Source of the DNA: Adiantum capillus-veneris
Lineage: Eukaryota; Streptophyta; Polypodiopsida; Polypodiales; Pteridaceae
Direction of reading: 5' to 3'
Length of the DNA: 64,000 nucleotides
Assembly: GCA_014529385.2 (NCBI GenBank)
Contig: CM043969.1
Coordinates: 29,282,946 to 29,346,945, forward strand
The translations under genes were made by a program, and so were the position numbers. The notes under the pieces were generated by a model. It saw only the letters and a program-made list of their open reading frames with translations. It did not search any database and was not told the origin of the DNA. Of the stretch, positions 1-10,783 are shown piece by piece (positions within the stretch are counted from its first letter, which is position 1; each line of letters starts with the position of its first letter).

Positions 1-291
1 ATTATATGGCATTAGGTTAGCTACATTATAAGAGAGCCCTGCAAACCGCTTCAGAAGGTATTTCACATACACATTTGACAATGGCCTGCATTTGTAGGTG
101 TCTGATGCAAGGTTGCATAGGTCAACTGGGAACAATTGGATAAATTGTACCCCAAACCCACTCTTAGAAGTTTTTACAACTCTATCAATATCTTTTTTGT
201 TGGGTTGTACAATAGAGTCAAGGACAATTAATGAGGCTGAGTCCATGAGCATTACCATTGAGGGGGCTGAAAATAGACTACCATCAGATTC
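1..291 (-). CDS. Unrecognised open frame cut by the window edge
   Basis: On the minus strand a frame stays open for 97 codons, from just after a TGA at 292-294 to base 1. Its product has a mixed, protein-like composition (for example a stretch reading CRPLSNVYVKYLLKRF near the edge) and no low-complexity bias. No family is recognised. It could be an exon of a host gene or a decayed transposon frame. A second minus-strand open frame lies upstream at 552-755, so the two could be parts of one coding unit; no splice sites were proven. Confidence 0.25.
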
Positions 292-551
292 TCATGCTTC
301 TCGAGTCTCTAATGGTACAAGTGGAAGGTATTCTTGGGTTATATTTCTACTATTATCTCCAAGTGAGAGAGTCTTGCTCACCTTATGGATCTTAGTTTGG
401 CTTGCATGTCTTCATTCTTTCACTTCTTATTTTTATTTGTGCTCAATTTTCCTAAATACTAAGTGAATTTCTTGAAACCCTCAATATATATATTTATGAC
501 GTTCTCACTTGGAGTGTCCTCTTAAACCTCTACCCACTAATTTTGACATTG

Positions 552-755
552 TCACTCCATCACAATCAAGCTTCCCAAGTCTTGAGAAAAGGCCATGGGT
601 TCCAGCAAGTAGGAATCACCATTGAGTGCCTTTACTCTGAGACATGGAGACATGTCAAGATCTAAACAATCTTTCTTTAGCTCCTTAGCAATACCACATT
701 CTTTGAAAGTCAATTGTTCTCCTATCTTGAAAGAACAAGTGAACTCTCTCATCAC
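552..755 (-). other. Short unrecognised open frame
   Basis: A 67-codon minus-strand frame ends in TGA at 552. The encoded peptide is hydrophilic in its first half (FKIGEQLTFKECGIAKEL) and has no recognised motif. It has no ATG in a convincing context. It may belong with the open frame at 1-291, or be chance. Confidence 0.15.
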
Positions 756-1755
756 TTATACCAATTGGTATCTTTGAGTGCTCAACTAACATCTAGCTTT
801 AACACATCGAGAAGAAATCCATGTTTTGTTGTTAAGAGATCTTCCAATTATTGGAAGTAGACATTCACATTCAAACATTCCATTCTCAAATTACTAGCAT
901 ATTCCATCCATCACAGTAGTGGCATGATTATGGTATTCTATTTCCCTTGGTCAACATGAGAGAACATTAACTACCTAGTTTGCATGCTTAAATGTGGGAA
1001 ATATAAAACCTGATTTGTGGTGGAAATTTCCCTACCTCATGTGCTTGTACAACAATCTACTATAAATAACTATGTATTTGGGAATGAGATGGTCCAGATG
1101 AACCTTTAAAGGAGGCTCAATATGTAGTGTTTTAACAAATGTGTAGCATATATCACCAAAATTAGCTCCATCTCATAGATCACATGTTTCTTGAAAACAA
1201 ATGAGAGTTATTTATTATACCCTACCAAAACTAAGAGTAAAACCTTTCTAGAAAAGAACCATCCCTAAAACAAACAACATATATTTAGCATGCATTGGCC
1301 TCCTATAGCTTTGTGAAAACCTCATTCATTCCACAAAAAGCCATAAATACTTGATTTTTTTTTTTGTAAAGTATCGTTGAGGTCTACACACATACATACC
1401 TCATTTGTGCAACTTGATGCATTATATTAACATGCTATAGTGTATAGTTACGTAGAGATTAACATGTTCTTGCATTTCTAGACAACCAAATGTATGTGAA
1501 GGCCATTGATAATGCCAATTCTACATACAAAATGCCTCGATTCATCTCTTCTACTTGCATCCTCTCTCCCTACTTCCTCTTCAAGTTAATCACCTCCCAC
1601 ACATCTCCAAGATCCCTTCAATTGGTGCTAGCTTCCTCATACAACAATCAAAACATAGCTTTGACATGCAATGGAAGACTAGAGTTGAGGGCACCTAGGA
1701 CCCCATAATTCATGTAAATACATTCTACACCTCATTGGTTAAAGGAGATTACCAC
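756..1755. other. AT-rich stretch without a recognised gene
   Basis: Both strands are broken by frequent stops apart from a 72-codon frame at 1490-1708 (+) that resembles nothing. There is a T run near 1355-1365. The stretch ends at the start of the copia LTR at 1761. On the minus strand the first bases beyond the LTR could continue the gypsy integrase interrupted at 9737, because a short NEV-like motif occurs there, but homology is lost after about ten codons. Confidence 0.4.
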
Positions 1756-1760
1756 AAAAC

Positions 1761-1952
1761 TGTTGGGGTATAAAGCCCAATGTGGTCGCCCAGGTAAGTG
1801 GGCGGGCCGCCAGGTATGTACACATATTCTTTTGTAAAAACCTAATAAGAACTCACTATGCTCTACACATTACAGTAGAGCGAGTTCACCATATCGTCGT
1901 GCTCTTCTTCTCGCACTCTCTCTTGCGTCGCACTTCCGCTCGTACTCCTTCA
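1761..1952 (+). repeat. Copia 5' LTR of the left arm (192 bp)
   Basis: It begins TGTTGGGGTATAAAG and ends CTCCTTCA, the TG...CA ends expected of an LTR. It is nearly identical to the LTRs at 4183-4374 and 9540-9731, differing at about three of 192 positions by eye. A primer-binding site follows two bases downstream. Confidence 0.9.
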
Positions 1953-1954
1953 AC

Positions 1955-1966
1955 TGGTATCAGAGC
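1955..1966 (+). other. tRNA-iMet primer-binding site, left arm
   Basis: TGGTATCAGAGC lies two bases after the LTR. It is complementary to the 3' end of plant initiator methionine tRNA, the usual primer for copia reverse transcription. Confidence 0.9.
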
Positions 1967-3036
1967 TCAGATCGAGGCTCGGGACAGCACTGCAGGAGGC
2001 TAGAGCCACCAGCTCAGATTGGAGTGAAATTCGACAGGCGAATACACGGCCCCAAATCCTGTGGGATAGCCCGATGGGCTGGGTGTTCTCAGAATTTCAT
2101 TCTGAGGTCATCTCGGCCACTATTTGGCTTCGACAAAGGTCTGCGCAGGCCATTTTCGACTACGTGGTCTCGGCGAGTGCAGATCCGACTCTGCAAATTT
2201 GGGGTTTTCGGCTTACGACTGCAGGTGCTGAGGATATCAACACTCCCAGAGTGTTGATTTGTGGCTGTCTACACATCGAAGGACGGCTCACAGTTCTTGG
2301 AGGCGTGTCACATACGACACGGGCGCATCTACACACAGACTGTAGGCGACATCCACTAGTTCATCAGGTAGCTTGTGTTTGCTGCTTGATATTCCAGATT
2401 TCATCCTGACATTGCAGGTACTTCCACATGGGATGTATTGTCAGAGATGATGTATGTTTGTTGAGGGTTTGCTGGCTGTGAGTCACGCAGCAAACAACCG
2501 CCGCAGCGGTTACAACATACAGTGGGAAATTTATGGATGTATGACTTTGTGGGAAGTCTATGTACTGTCAGATTTACTGCAGCCTTTGTTGAGGGTCGAG
2601 TGAGGTTTTATTGAGCTGGGGGATTCTCGAATGTTGAGATCCTTTCGGTGATACAGGTCTTGGAGCGATCCCTCGAGCACCCTTAGATAGGTAGCTAGGA
2701 TGTATTGACTGTGAGTTAGACAGTTGGGATTGCATCTTTGCTTTACTGTCGTTGAGGCATTGTCATAGTCTATGCTTACAGGACAGTGAGAGACAGTACA
2801 GGTGCAGGACAGGTTTACCCGCAGCTTACAGTGTCAGAGAGAGTGTTTTTGGAGCTGTTTTTTGGTCTGTTTTTAGTACACCAGAGCCATTTTACAAAGG
2901 AGACACTGCCAAAATTTCTGCAGAATCTGAAGCTTTCTTGGTTCATTTGACAGGTTGATATTGGTTCAGAGGTCAGTTTACAGGGGAAACTCTGCGGAAT
3001 TTTTCCGAAGAAAGTAAACTACTGTGAAGCGTAGCT

Positions 3037-3862
3037 ATGGCTGGATCACAGGACACTGCTCTTTACAATATCAAGAAGCTGGATGGAACCAATTTCCCAT
3101 TGTGGAAGAAGCAGATTTGGCACGTGTTGGTACAAAAGAAGCAGATAAAACCTATAAAGCTCAAGGGGATAAAACCAGAAGATATGGACGAAGATGAATG
3201 GAGTGAAATGGATGAATTGGCACTTTCTACCATTATGCTGACTTTGGCAGAAAGCGTTTACTTCAATGTAGCAGACGAGATGTCGACTTATCAAGCATGG
3301 TTAAAGCTGAGTGATCTTTATGAGAAGCAACGTGCAGCTTCACAGGTATATTGGCTTAAGAAGCTTGTTGACTTGAAGATGAAAGAAGGGACACCTATGT
3401 CCAATCATCTGAATGAATTCAACACAATCTATAGTCAGTTGTCAGCTCAAGGTGTCAAGTTTGATGAACCTGTTAGAGCTATGTTCCTGTTGATCACATT
3501 GCCGGAAAGTTGGGACACTTTTCGCACAGCTTTGAGTAATTCTGCACCTCCAGATGGTTTGAACATAGCAGGTGTAGAAGGAAGTCTGCTTACTGAAGAA
3601 ACCAATAGAAAGACAATGGAAAAAGGCAAAGGAACAGCCTTAGTTGTTAGGGGAAGTACCAAAGAAAAGTACAAAGGTGGAAAGAGGAATCAGTCTCGTA
3701 GCAAGTCCCGCAGTGCTAAAGGCAAGAGTGACATAGAATGCTACCATTGTGGCAAGAACGGTCACATGAAAAGAGACTGCAGAGAATGGAAAGCAAAAAA
3801 AGGCAAAGAGAAAGCTGAAGACCATGGTGTGAAGAACAAGTCCTCAGTGAAGATTCAAGAAA
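3037..3862 (+). pseudogene. Copia Gag, 5' part, left arm (truncated)
   Basis: This is the nucleocapsid-capsid precursor of a Ty1/copia element. It starts at ATG 3037 after a leader of about 1.07 kb and stays open for about 275 codons, almost identical to the first 275 codons of the copy on the other strand. The capsid-like part (UBN2/DUF4219 type) is followed by an SR/K-rich stretch and a CX2CX4HX4C zinc knuckle (CYHCGKNGHMKRDC, near residues 236-249). Identity with the other copy stops abruptly after SVKIQE at about 3862. The frame then runs on to 4089 through unrelated sequence, so the potential product is a Gag fusion. Protease, integrase and reverse transcriptase are absent. Confidence 0.88.
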
Positions 3863-4182
3863 ATTTGAGGCTTTGTGTAGAATCATTGTGTGGAGACCTT
3901 GCGACATCCTTACAGAGAGATGCTCAGAAAAAGTGTAAAAAGGAGTTGAGCAAGTTTAAATACAAGCTAGTAAGTCCACATGTATATCCTTATTTGTCTC
4001 TGTACCGAGTTAAGGTAATCTACATCATGTTATTAAAGCCTTTCCAAATTCCAATCCAAGGCTCTTCTTCATGCATGGAAACAAAATAACTGATTAATTT
4101 TTCCATTATTTTATATGTACATTGCTCGGTGATCATTTTACAGTTATATATGAGTCATGAGATCTAGTATCAAAATAGTTAT
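3863..4182 (+). other. Foreign segment between the two copia copies: exon-like sequence with a splice donor
   Basis: This stretch has no counterpart in the intact copia copy. Its first 110 bp stay open in the Gag frame and encode a lysine-rich, helical-looking peptide (motifs SLCGDLATSLQRD and KKELSKFKYKL). The sequence then becomes AT-rich directly after CTA|GTAAGT at about 3970, a near-consensus plant 5' splice site. The simplest reading is the 3' part of a host exon followed by the start of its intron. I do not recognise the protein. A chance open frame in ordinary DNA remains possible. Confidence 0.5.
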
Positions 4183-4374
4183 TGAAGAAGTGCGAGCGGA
4201 AGTGCGACGCGAGAGAGAGTGCGAGAAGAAGAGCACGACGATATGGTGAACTCGCTCTACTGTAATGTGTAGAGCATAGTGAGTTCTTATTAGGTTTTTA
4301 CAAAAGAATATGTGTACATACCTGGCGGCCCGCCCACTTACCTGGGCGACCACATTGGGCTTTATACCCCAACA
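4183..4374 (-). repeat. Copia 3' LTR
   Basis: It reads TGAAGAAGTG...CCCCAACA on the plus strand, the reverse complement of the 192-bp LTR. The bases outside it (GTTAT, 4178-4182) are not a duplicate of those outside the 5' LTR, which is one reason to regard the compound as the inserted unit. Confidence 0.92.
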
Positions 4375-4388
4375 ACCTCCCACTTAAA
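4375..4388 (-). other. Copia polypurine tract
   Basis: On the minus strand the sequence TTTAAGTGGGAGGT abuts the 3' LTR. Its purine-rich end AAGTGGGAGG primes plus-strand synthesis in this family. Confidence 0.8.
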
Positions 4389-4463
4389 GTCCAATGTGGT
4401 ACTTTAAGTGTGAGAGAAGCTACTATACAAGCTAATATACAAGAGATGTAGAGAAGTGATGTA

Positions 4464-6107
4464 CTACCCTACACCTAACTGCTTGCGAAAATGCGCAAAG
4501 CTCTCTGAGGGAAGTCCTTTTGTAAGTAGATCAGCAGGATTTTCTGTGGTGTGAACTTTGACAAGCTGAAGTTGCTTATCCTCGAGCATTTCCCTGATGA
4601 AATGATACTCCACATCCACATGCTTTGTCTTTGAGTGATAAACTGGATTGCGAGCCAATTTTATAGCACTTTGACTATCACAATATAACACAGGCATCTC
4701 TTCTTTGATTCCCAAATCTGTTACTAGTCGATTAAGCCAAATTGATTCTTTGCATGCCTCTGATGTTGCAACATATTCAGCCTCTGTAGTAGACTGAGTA
4801 ACACAATCTTGTAATCTAGAACGCCATGATACTGCTCCACCAGCCAATGTAAAGACATACCCTGACGTAGACCTTCGGTTGTCTAAGTCACCTGCATAAT
4901 CTGAGTCTGTAAAACCCTTTACACTTAGCTCCTGACTCCCATAGCATATACGCATACTCTTTGTACCTTTCAGGTATCTCAATATTCCTCTCATTGCATC
5001 CCAATGTTTCTTGCCTGGGTTTGACATGTATCGACTTACTACTCCCACTGCAAATGCAATGTCTGGGCGAGTAGAAATCATTGCATACATCAAACTACCC
5101 ACTGCAGACGCATATGGAATCTTATCCATTTCAGCCTGTTCTTCCTCAGACACGGGACAATATTGTTTGCTAAGTTTCACATATGGTGGCAATGGAACAC
5201 TCAGTGCCTTCCCCTTCTCCATATTGAAACGTTGCAAAACCTTGTCAATATACTCTGTTTGAGATAACCAAATCAACTTCTTTGATCTGTCTCTCTCAAT
5301 GCGCATACCAAGTATATGACTTGCCTCACACATGTCTTTCATGTCAAACGATTTTGCCATCTTTGACTTCAAAGCTGAAATTTCTTCCAAGTGCTTGCCA
5401 GCAATCAACATGTCATCCACATACAAAATAAGGATCAGCCAACTACCATCCTTAGCCTTCTTTGTATATAGACAGTGATCGAACTCACTACGTTTGTAGC
5501 CTTGAGAAAGCATAAACTTGTGGAATTTATGGTACCATGCCCTCGGTGATTGTTTTAAGCCATAAAGACTCTTTAACAACTGGCATACCCAATCTTCCTT
5601 GCCTTTCTCAACAAACCCTTCTGGCTGCTGCATGTAAATTTCCACATCTAAATCACCATGCAAGAACGCTATCTTGACATCCATTTGGTGCAACACGAAA
5701 TCTAATATGGGAACCAATGCAAGAAAGCATCTCAATGTAGTCATCTTGACCACCGGAGAGAAGACTTCATCAAAGTCAATGCCTTGTTCTTGCTTAAAGC
5801 CCTTGGCAACAAGCCTTGCTTTGTACTTTGGCTGACTATCATGAGCGGTGATCTTATACCTGTAAACCCATTTACAAGGTAGAGCCTTTTTGCCCTGTGG
5901 TAATTTAACTAGCTTCCATGTCTTGTTTTTATGCAGAGCTGTCATCTCTGACTGCATGGCCAATTGCCAATTCTCGGAGTCCTTCATTTGCACTGCTTCC
6001 TTGTAACATGAAGGCTCATTGCAATCAGTCAACATGACATAGTTCATAGATGGAACAAACCTATCAGGAGGTCGCGTGACACGTCCAGATCTACGCACAA
6101 TAGGTGG
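4464..6107 (-). pseudogene. Copia reverse transcriptase and RNase H (3' part of pol)
   Basis: This is the RVT_2-type reverse transcriptase followed by RNase H, which copy the element RNA into DNA in the virus-like particle. After the TAG at 6108-6110 the frame is open for about 547 codons to 4464. The RT has the typical start (WKLVKLP, KWVYRYK, ARLVAKGF) and the YVDD active site (LILYVDDMLIAG). RNase H shows the DSDYAGD block, the EAEY block and the YCDSQSA block, giving the expected acidic residues. The segment itself is intact, but it is separated from upstream pol by the in-frame TAG, so it could be made only by readthrough or internal initiation. Confidence 0.93.
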
Positions 6108-7494
6108 CTAAGGCTCAGCCACAACCTGTGGTTCCACTCTATCCTGTCCTTGCTCCTCTTGAGCCCTGACATTTTGTCTTGCACGTGCAGGTCCATCTTC
6201 TTGGAAGACAACTCTTCTAATCTCTTCAACCCTCTCTGGTTTAGAATGATATTTGGATTCATTAAAGTGAACATCATTGCGGACAACCTTTCTGGATTCG
6301 GGATCCCAAAGTCTGTATCCCATCTCACCAGAATTACCATAGCCTAGAAAGATGCACTTTCTACTCTTTGGCTCAAGTTTGTTCCTAAATTCCTTTGGAA
6401 CGTGAGTATATGCCTCACAGCCAAAGACTCTGAGATGCTTGTATGAGGGCATTTTGCCTGACCATACCATCTCTGGCACTGAATCCTTCTGCAAAACCTT
6501 GCTAGGAGATCTATTTACAAGATGAACAGCTGTTGATACAGCTTCAGCCCAAAACCCATTTGGCAGCTGTCCATTAGACAATATACTTCTGACCTTCTCT
6601 TGTATGGTCCTATTCATCCTCTTAGCAACACCATTTTGAGGAGGATTGTAAGGAGCAGTAAGTTCACGTTTTATACCTTTTGACTCACAAAAGTCCTGAA
6701 AGGCCTTTGAAACATACTCTCCACCATTGTCAGTGTGTAAGCATTTAAGCTTCTTGCCACTCTGATTCTCCACAAGTGTCACAAACGTTTTGAAAAACAC
6801 TAAACGCTTCATCCTTGTGCTTGAGAAAGTAAACCCATACTTTCCTCGAGTAATCATCTATAAATGTCATAAAGTAAGAAGCTCCCCCTAGAGATAGGTT
6901 AGGCATAGGTCCACACAAATCACTATGAACAAGTGCCAACTGTGTATCTCTTCCATTGCTTCTATGCTTATGTGGTTGCTGTGTTTGCTTACCATACAGA
7001 CAATGTTCACAGAATTCAAAATCATTAAATGAAAAGCCAGGCAAATAACCAGAACGAGACAAGATTTCCATTCCCTTCTTGGACATATGTCCTAACCGGC
7101 TATGCCACAAAGAAACGTTCGGCTGCTCGGTTACATTGATTACATTTTTAGAGACATTTGATACATAAATCATGTAAAGTCCTCTACACTTTACTCCATG
7201 TGCTACTGTCATAGAACCCTTGGATATCTTCCACATGTTCTGTCCAAAAATGGTGACGTAGCCAGCATCATCAAGTAAACCTGTGCTGATCAAGCTCTTT
7301 GTAATTGCGGGAACATGTCTCACATTCTTCAGCGTGAAAGAAGAGCCATTCTGAAACTTCAATTGAACATCTCCAACACCTAAGATCTCACATGTCTGCC
7401 CATTGCCTAGCCGAACATGATCTTTAGTGGTCACATAAGAAGTAAACCACTCCTTGTTTGGAGACACATGAAGTGATGCCCCTGAGTCTATAAT
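6108..7494 (-). pseudogene. Copia protease and integrase (5' part of pol), frameshifted
   Basis: It starts right after the TAG at 7495-7497. The aspartic protease motif DSGAS is two codons downstream. The GAG-pre-integrase zinc site follows (HSRLGH and CEHC), then the integrase core with Asp in LVHSDLCG and Asp in HTDNGGEY. The third catalytic residue, Glu in the usual NGVAER block, is Lys here (NGVAKRMNRT, around 6625-6640), which should abolish strand transfer. One extra base in a T run (plus-strand A run at about 6792-6797) shifts the frame between the first and second catalytic Asp. The segment ends at a TAG (6108-6110) in the integrase-RT linker. Confidence 0.92.
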
Positions 7495-8442
7495 CTAGTC
7501 ACTCAGTGCATTTCCATCAGATGCTGTAAGAAGAGCTGAGTCCATTGTATTCTTCAAGAAATAGATGTCTCCTGACACTAGACTGTCATCCTCTGCAACA
7601 GTGTTTGTCACATTTATTTCTTGAATCTTCACTAAGGACTTGTTCTTCTCACCATGGTCTTCAGCTTTCTCTTTGACTTTTTCTGCTTTCCATTCTCTGC
7701 AGTCTCTTTTCATGTGACCCTTCTTGCCACAATGGTAGCATTCTATGTCACTCTTGCCTTTAGCACTGCGAGACTTGCTACGAGACTGATTCCTCTTTCC
7801 ACCTTTGTACTTTTCTTTGGTCCTTCCCCTGACAACTAAGGCTATTCCTTTGCCTTTGTCCATTGTCTTTCTATTGGTTTCTTCAGTAAGCAGACTTCCT
7901 TCTACACCTGCTATGTTCAAACCATCTGGAGGTGCAGAATTACTCAAAGCTGTGCGAAAAGTGTCCCAACTTTCCGGCAATGTGATCAACAGGAACATAG
8001 CTCTAACAGGTTCATCAAACTTGACACCTTGAGCTGACAACTGACTATAGATTGTGTTGAATTCATTCAGATGATTGGACATAGGTGTCCCTTCTTTCAT
8101 CTTCAAGTCAGCAAGCTTCTTAAGCCAGTATACCTGTGAAGCTGCACTCTGCTTCTCATAAAGATCACTCAGCTTTAACCATGCTTGATAAGCCGACATC
8201 TCATCTGCTACATTGAAGTAAACGCTTTCTGCCAAAGTCAGCATAATGGTAGAAAGTGCCAATTCATCCATTTCGCTCCATTCATCTTCGTCCATATCTT
8301 CTGGTTTTATCCCCTTGAGCTTTATAGGTTTTATCTGCTTCTTTTGTACCAACACGTGCCAAATCTGCTTCTTCCACAATGGGAAATTGGTTCCATCCAG
8401 CTTCTTGATATTGTAAAGAGCAGTGTCCTGTGATCCAGCCAT
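7495..8442 (-). pseudogene. Copia Gag, complete copy, ended by a nonsense codon
   Basis: From ATG 8442 the frame runs 315 codons through the capsid-like domain, a basic SR-rich linker and a zinc knuckle (CYHCGKKGHMKRDC). It ends at TAG 7495-7497, exactly where related elements have Trp before the protease (W-IIDSGAS). In many copia elements Gag and Pol are one frame, so this stop separates Gag from all enzymes. The left arm carries the same Gag with few changes. Confidence 0.9.
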
Positions 8443-9525
8443 AGCTACGCTTCACAGTAGTTTACTTTCCTGGGAAAAATTCCGCAGAGTTTCCCCTATA
8501 AACTGAGCTCTGAACCAATATCAACCTGTCAAATGAACCAAGAAAGCTTCAGATTCTGCAGAAATTTTGGCAGAGTCTCCTTTGTAAAATGGCTTCCGTG
8601 TACTAAAAACAGACCAAAAAACAGCTCAAAAAACCACTGTCTCTCTAACATTGTAAGCTGTGGGTAAACCTTTCCTGCACCTGTACTGTCTCTGACTGTC
8701 CTGTCACTGTGCTGTAAGCATAGACTGCGACAATGCCTCAACGGCAGTAAAGCAAAGATGCAATCCCAACTGTCTAACTCACAGTCAATACATCCTAGCT
8801 GCCTATCTAAGGGTGCTCGAGGGATAGCTCCAAGACCTGTATCACCGAAAGGATCTCAACATTCGAGAATCCCTCAGCTCAATAAAACCTCACTCGACCC
8901 TCAACAAAGGCTGCAGTAAATCTGACAATACATAGACTTCCCACAAAGTCATACATCCACAAATTTCCCACTATATGTTGTAACCGCTGCGGCGGTTATT
9001 TGCTGCGTGACTCACAGCCAGCAAACCCTCAACAAACATACATCATCTCTGACAATACATCCCATGTGGAAGTACCTGCAATGTCAGGATGAAATCTGGA
9101 ATATCAAGCAGCAAACACAAGCTACCTGATGAACTAGTGGATGTCGCCTACAGTCTGTGTGTAGATGCGCCCGTGTCGTATGTGACACGCCTCCAAGAAC
9201 TGTGAGCCATCCTTCGATGTGTAGACAGCCACAAATCAACACTCTGAGAGTGTCGATATCCTCAGCACCTGCAGTCGTAGGCCGAAAACCCCAAATTTGC
9301 AGAGTCGGATCTGCACCCGCTGAGACCACGTAGTCGAAAATGGCATGCGCAGACCTTTGTCGAAGCCGAACGGTGGCCGAGATGACCTCAGAATGAAATT
9401 CTGAGAACACCAAGCCCTTGGGGCTTTCCCACAGATTTGGGGCCGTGTATTCGCCTGTCGAATTTCACTCCAATCTGAGCTGGTGACTCTAGCCTCCTGC
9501 AGTGCTGCCCCGAGCCTCGATCTGA
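8443..9525 (-). other. Copia untranslated leader between primer-binding site and gag
   Basis: About 1.08 kb with no credible protein; the matching left-arm segment is 1967-3036. The two copies are alignable throughout, including a GCCGCAGCGGTTACAACAT-like block. Such leaders carry packaging and dimerisation signals in other LTR elements; none was identified here. Confidence 0.6.
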
Positions 9526-9537
9526 GCTCTGATACCA
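9526..9537 (-). other. tRNA-iMet primer-binding site of the full copia copy
   Basis: The plus strand reads GCTCTGATACCA, the reverse complement of TGGTATCAGAGC, two bases inside the 5' LTR. Confidence 0.9.
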
Positions 9538-9539
9538 GT

Positions 9540-9731
9540 TGAAGGAGTACGAGCGAAAGTGCGACGCGAGAGAGAGTGCGAGAAGAAGAGCACGACGATA
9601 TGGTGAACTCGCTCTACTGTAATGTGTAGAGCATAGTGAGTTCTTATTAGGTTTTTACAAAAGAATATGTGTACATACCTGGCGGCCCGTCCACTTACCT
9701 GGGCGACCACATTGGGCTTTATACCCCAACA
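9540..9731 (-). repeat. Copia 5' LTR of the full copy
   Basis: 192 bp, TGAAGGAG...CCCCAACA on the plus strand. It differs from the 3' LTR at about four positions and from the left-arm LTR at about three. Confidence 0.92.
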
Positions 9732-9736
9732 AAAAT

Positions 9737-10447
9737 GAGCCCCCAAGGCACTCCAAACCAACAATAGATGTAATCAGAAACAAATTGAGCAATCGTGTGA
9801 GCATTTATCCCTTTTTAACACTTTAGCTTCAACCCATCTGGTCAGATAATCAATGGCCACCACTATGTACTTCTTACTGCTTGCCGATTTGGGTAATGAA
9901 CCAATAGCATCCAAGCCCCACTTCTCAAATGCATCTTGAGCTACAATAGCCCCTTGTGGCTCGGCTATCGATCGTCTTTCACCCATGGTTTGACACTCAT
10001 AGCACGTCTTGCATCAATAGTACACATCTCTTACAATAGAAGGCCACCAAAAACCATCTCTAAGAACACAAAAAAGTACTTGATCTTTCCATGATGTTCA
10101 CTTTCCTCATGACGCTGCTCCAAAACCATGCCAATTTCCTCTTTGTAGAGGACTCTCTGTAGCACTCCATCTCCACCATAAGTTATCAGATCTTCACCAA
10201 CCAAAGTGAACTTGCGTGCCTTTTGAACAATTCTTCTCTTTTGTAGCTTTGACAATCCTTCAGAACATTGACTCGTACTAAAAAAATCATCATTCTCTTT
10301 TAAGGTTTCTCTACCTGCATACATGGCAGGTGCCACATATAAACTTGCTACTCGAGCATGCACATGATTGCTAGCCAATTGGTCAATTTCTTGATTCTTC
10401 TCTCTTATAACATGCTTGAACTGCATCGCTTCTTCAAAAAACTTCAA
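9737..10447 (-). pseudogene. Gypsy integrase, truncated
   Basis: It includes the zinc-binding region (RHEESEHHGK, then CKTCYEC) and the start of the catalytic core with the first Asp in KWGLDAIGSLP and the VAIDYLTRWVEAK block. It breaks off at FGVPWGLI, just before the second catalytic Asp, where the copia compound sits. Stops and frame changes occur around 9990-10030. Confidence 0.8.
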
Positions 10448-10509
10448 TAACTTCTTTATGGGGAAAAACTAGTCCTTGAGAGAATCTCTGTTTACCACTG
10501 ATCCAAAAT

Positions 10510-10755
10510 CTACTTAATGAGTAAGAGAGCATCACTCTTAACCACAAGCCTGAAGATCCCAAACTCCACGCATTGCTTTAGTCCTAAGTGGAGTGTCAAA
10601 TATTCCGCCTCATTGTTTGTGTGAGCACCTTCCAAGTCATAAGCTTTGGAAAAGATTACCTTATCTTGTGGGCCATGTATGATCACACCCCCTCCTACCT
10701 TTTGCACAACCCTCTTGTAACCTCCGTCGAACCACAAAGTGTAAGCTTCTTCCAA
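10510..10755 (-). pseudogene. Additional RNase H (aRNH) of the Tat element
   Basis: An archaeal-type RNase H fold is indicated by WFDGGYKR, NNEAEY and VVKSDALL, which supply the Asp-Glu-Asp catalytic set. In Tat elements this second enzyme sits between the RT-linked RNase H and the integrase, as here. It is in a different reading frame from the preceding RNase H, so at least one frameshift separates them. Confidence 0.85.
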
Positions 10756-10783
10756 ATCAGACTCCTTGCTAATCTCTTCTTCA

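Larger units (their letters stand above)
1761..9731. mobile_element. Compound Ty1/copia structure: two inverted copies joined head to head
   Basis: The outer ends are both 5' LTRs (1761-1952 on +, 9540-9731 on -). The arms 1761-3862 and 7618-9731 are inverted repeats of about 2.1 kb. The left arm stops in gag and is followed by about 320 bp of foreign DNA, then by the 3' LTR of the full minus-strand copy. The five bases outside each end are AAAAC (1756-1760) and AAAAT (9732-9736), a 4-of-5 match. The bases flanking the right-hand copy alone (GTTAT at 4178-4182 against AAAAT) do not match. This suggests, without proving, that the whole compound inserted as one unit. Confidence 0.7.
4183..9731 (-). 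mobile_element. Full-length Ty1/copia retrotransposon, inactivated
   Basis: From right to left it has a 5' LTR (9540-9731), primer-binding site (9526-9537), a leader of about 1.08 kb, gag, protease, integrase, reverse transcriptase and RNase H in one original frame (8442-4464), polypurine tract (4375-4388) and 3' LTR (4183-4374). The protease-integrase-RT-RNase H order defines copia. The two LTRs differ at about 4 of 192 positions by eye, so the insertion is not very recent. Two TAG stops, one frameshift and a lost catalytic residue inactivate it. Confidence 0.93.

Noticed and set aside
1955-1966. tRNA-Met-like sequence, also at 9526, 32338, 39263 and 49318
   Set aside because: These 12-base matches are reverse-transcription primer-binding sites next to LTRs, not tRNA genes.
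4011-4089. Extension of the left-arm Gag frame to 4089 as a genuine fusion protein
   Set aside because: After the probable splice donor near 3970 the composition turns intron-like; the remaining codons to 4089 look incidental.
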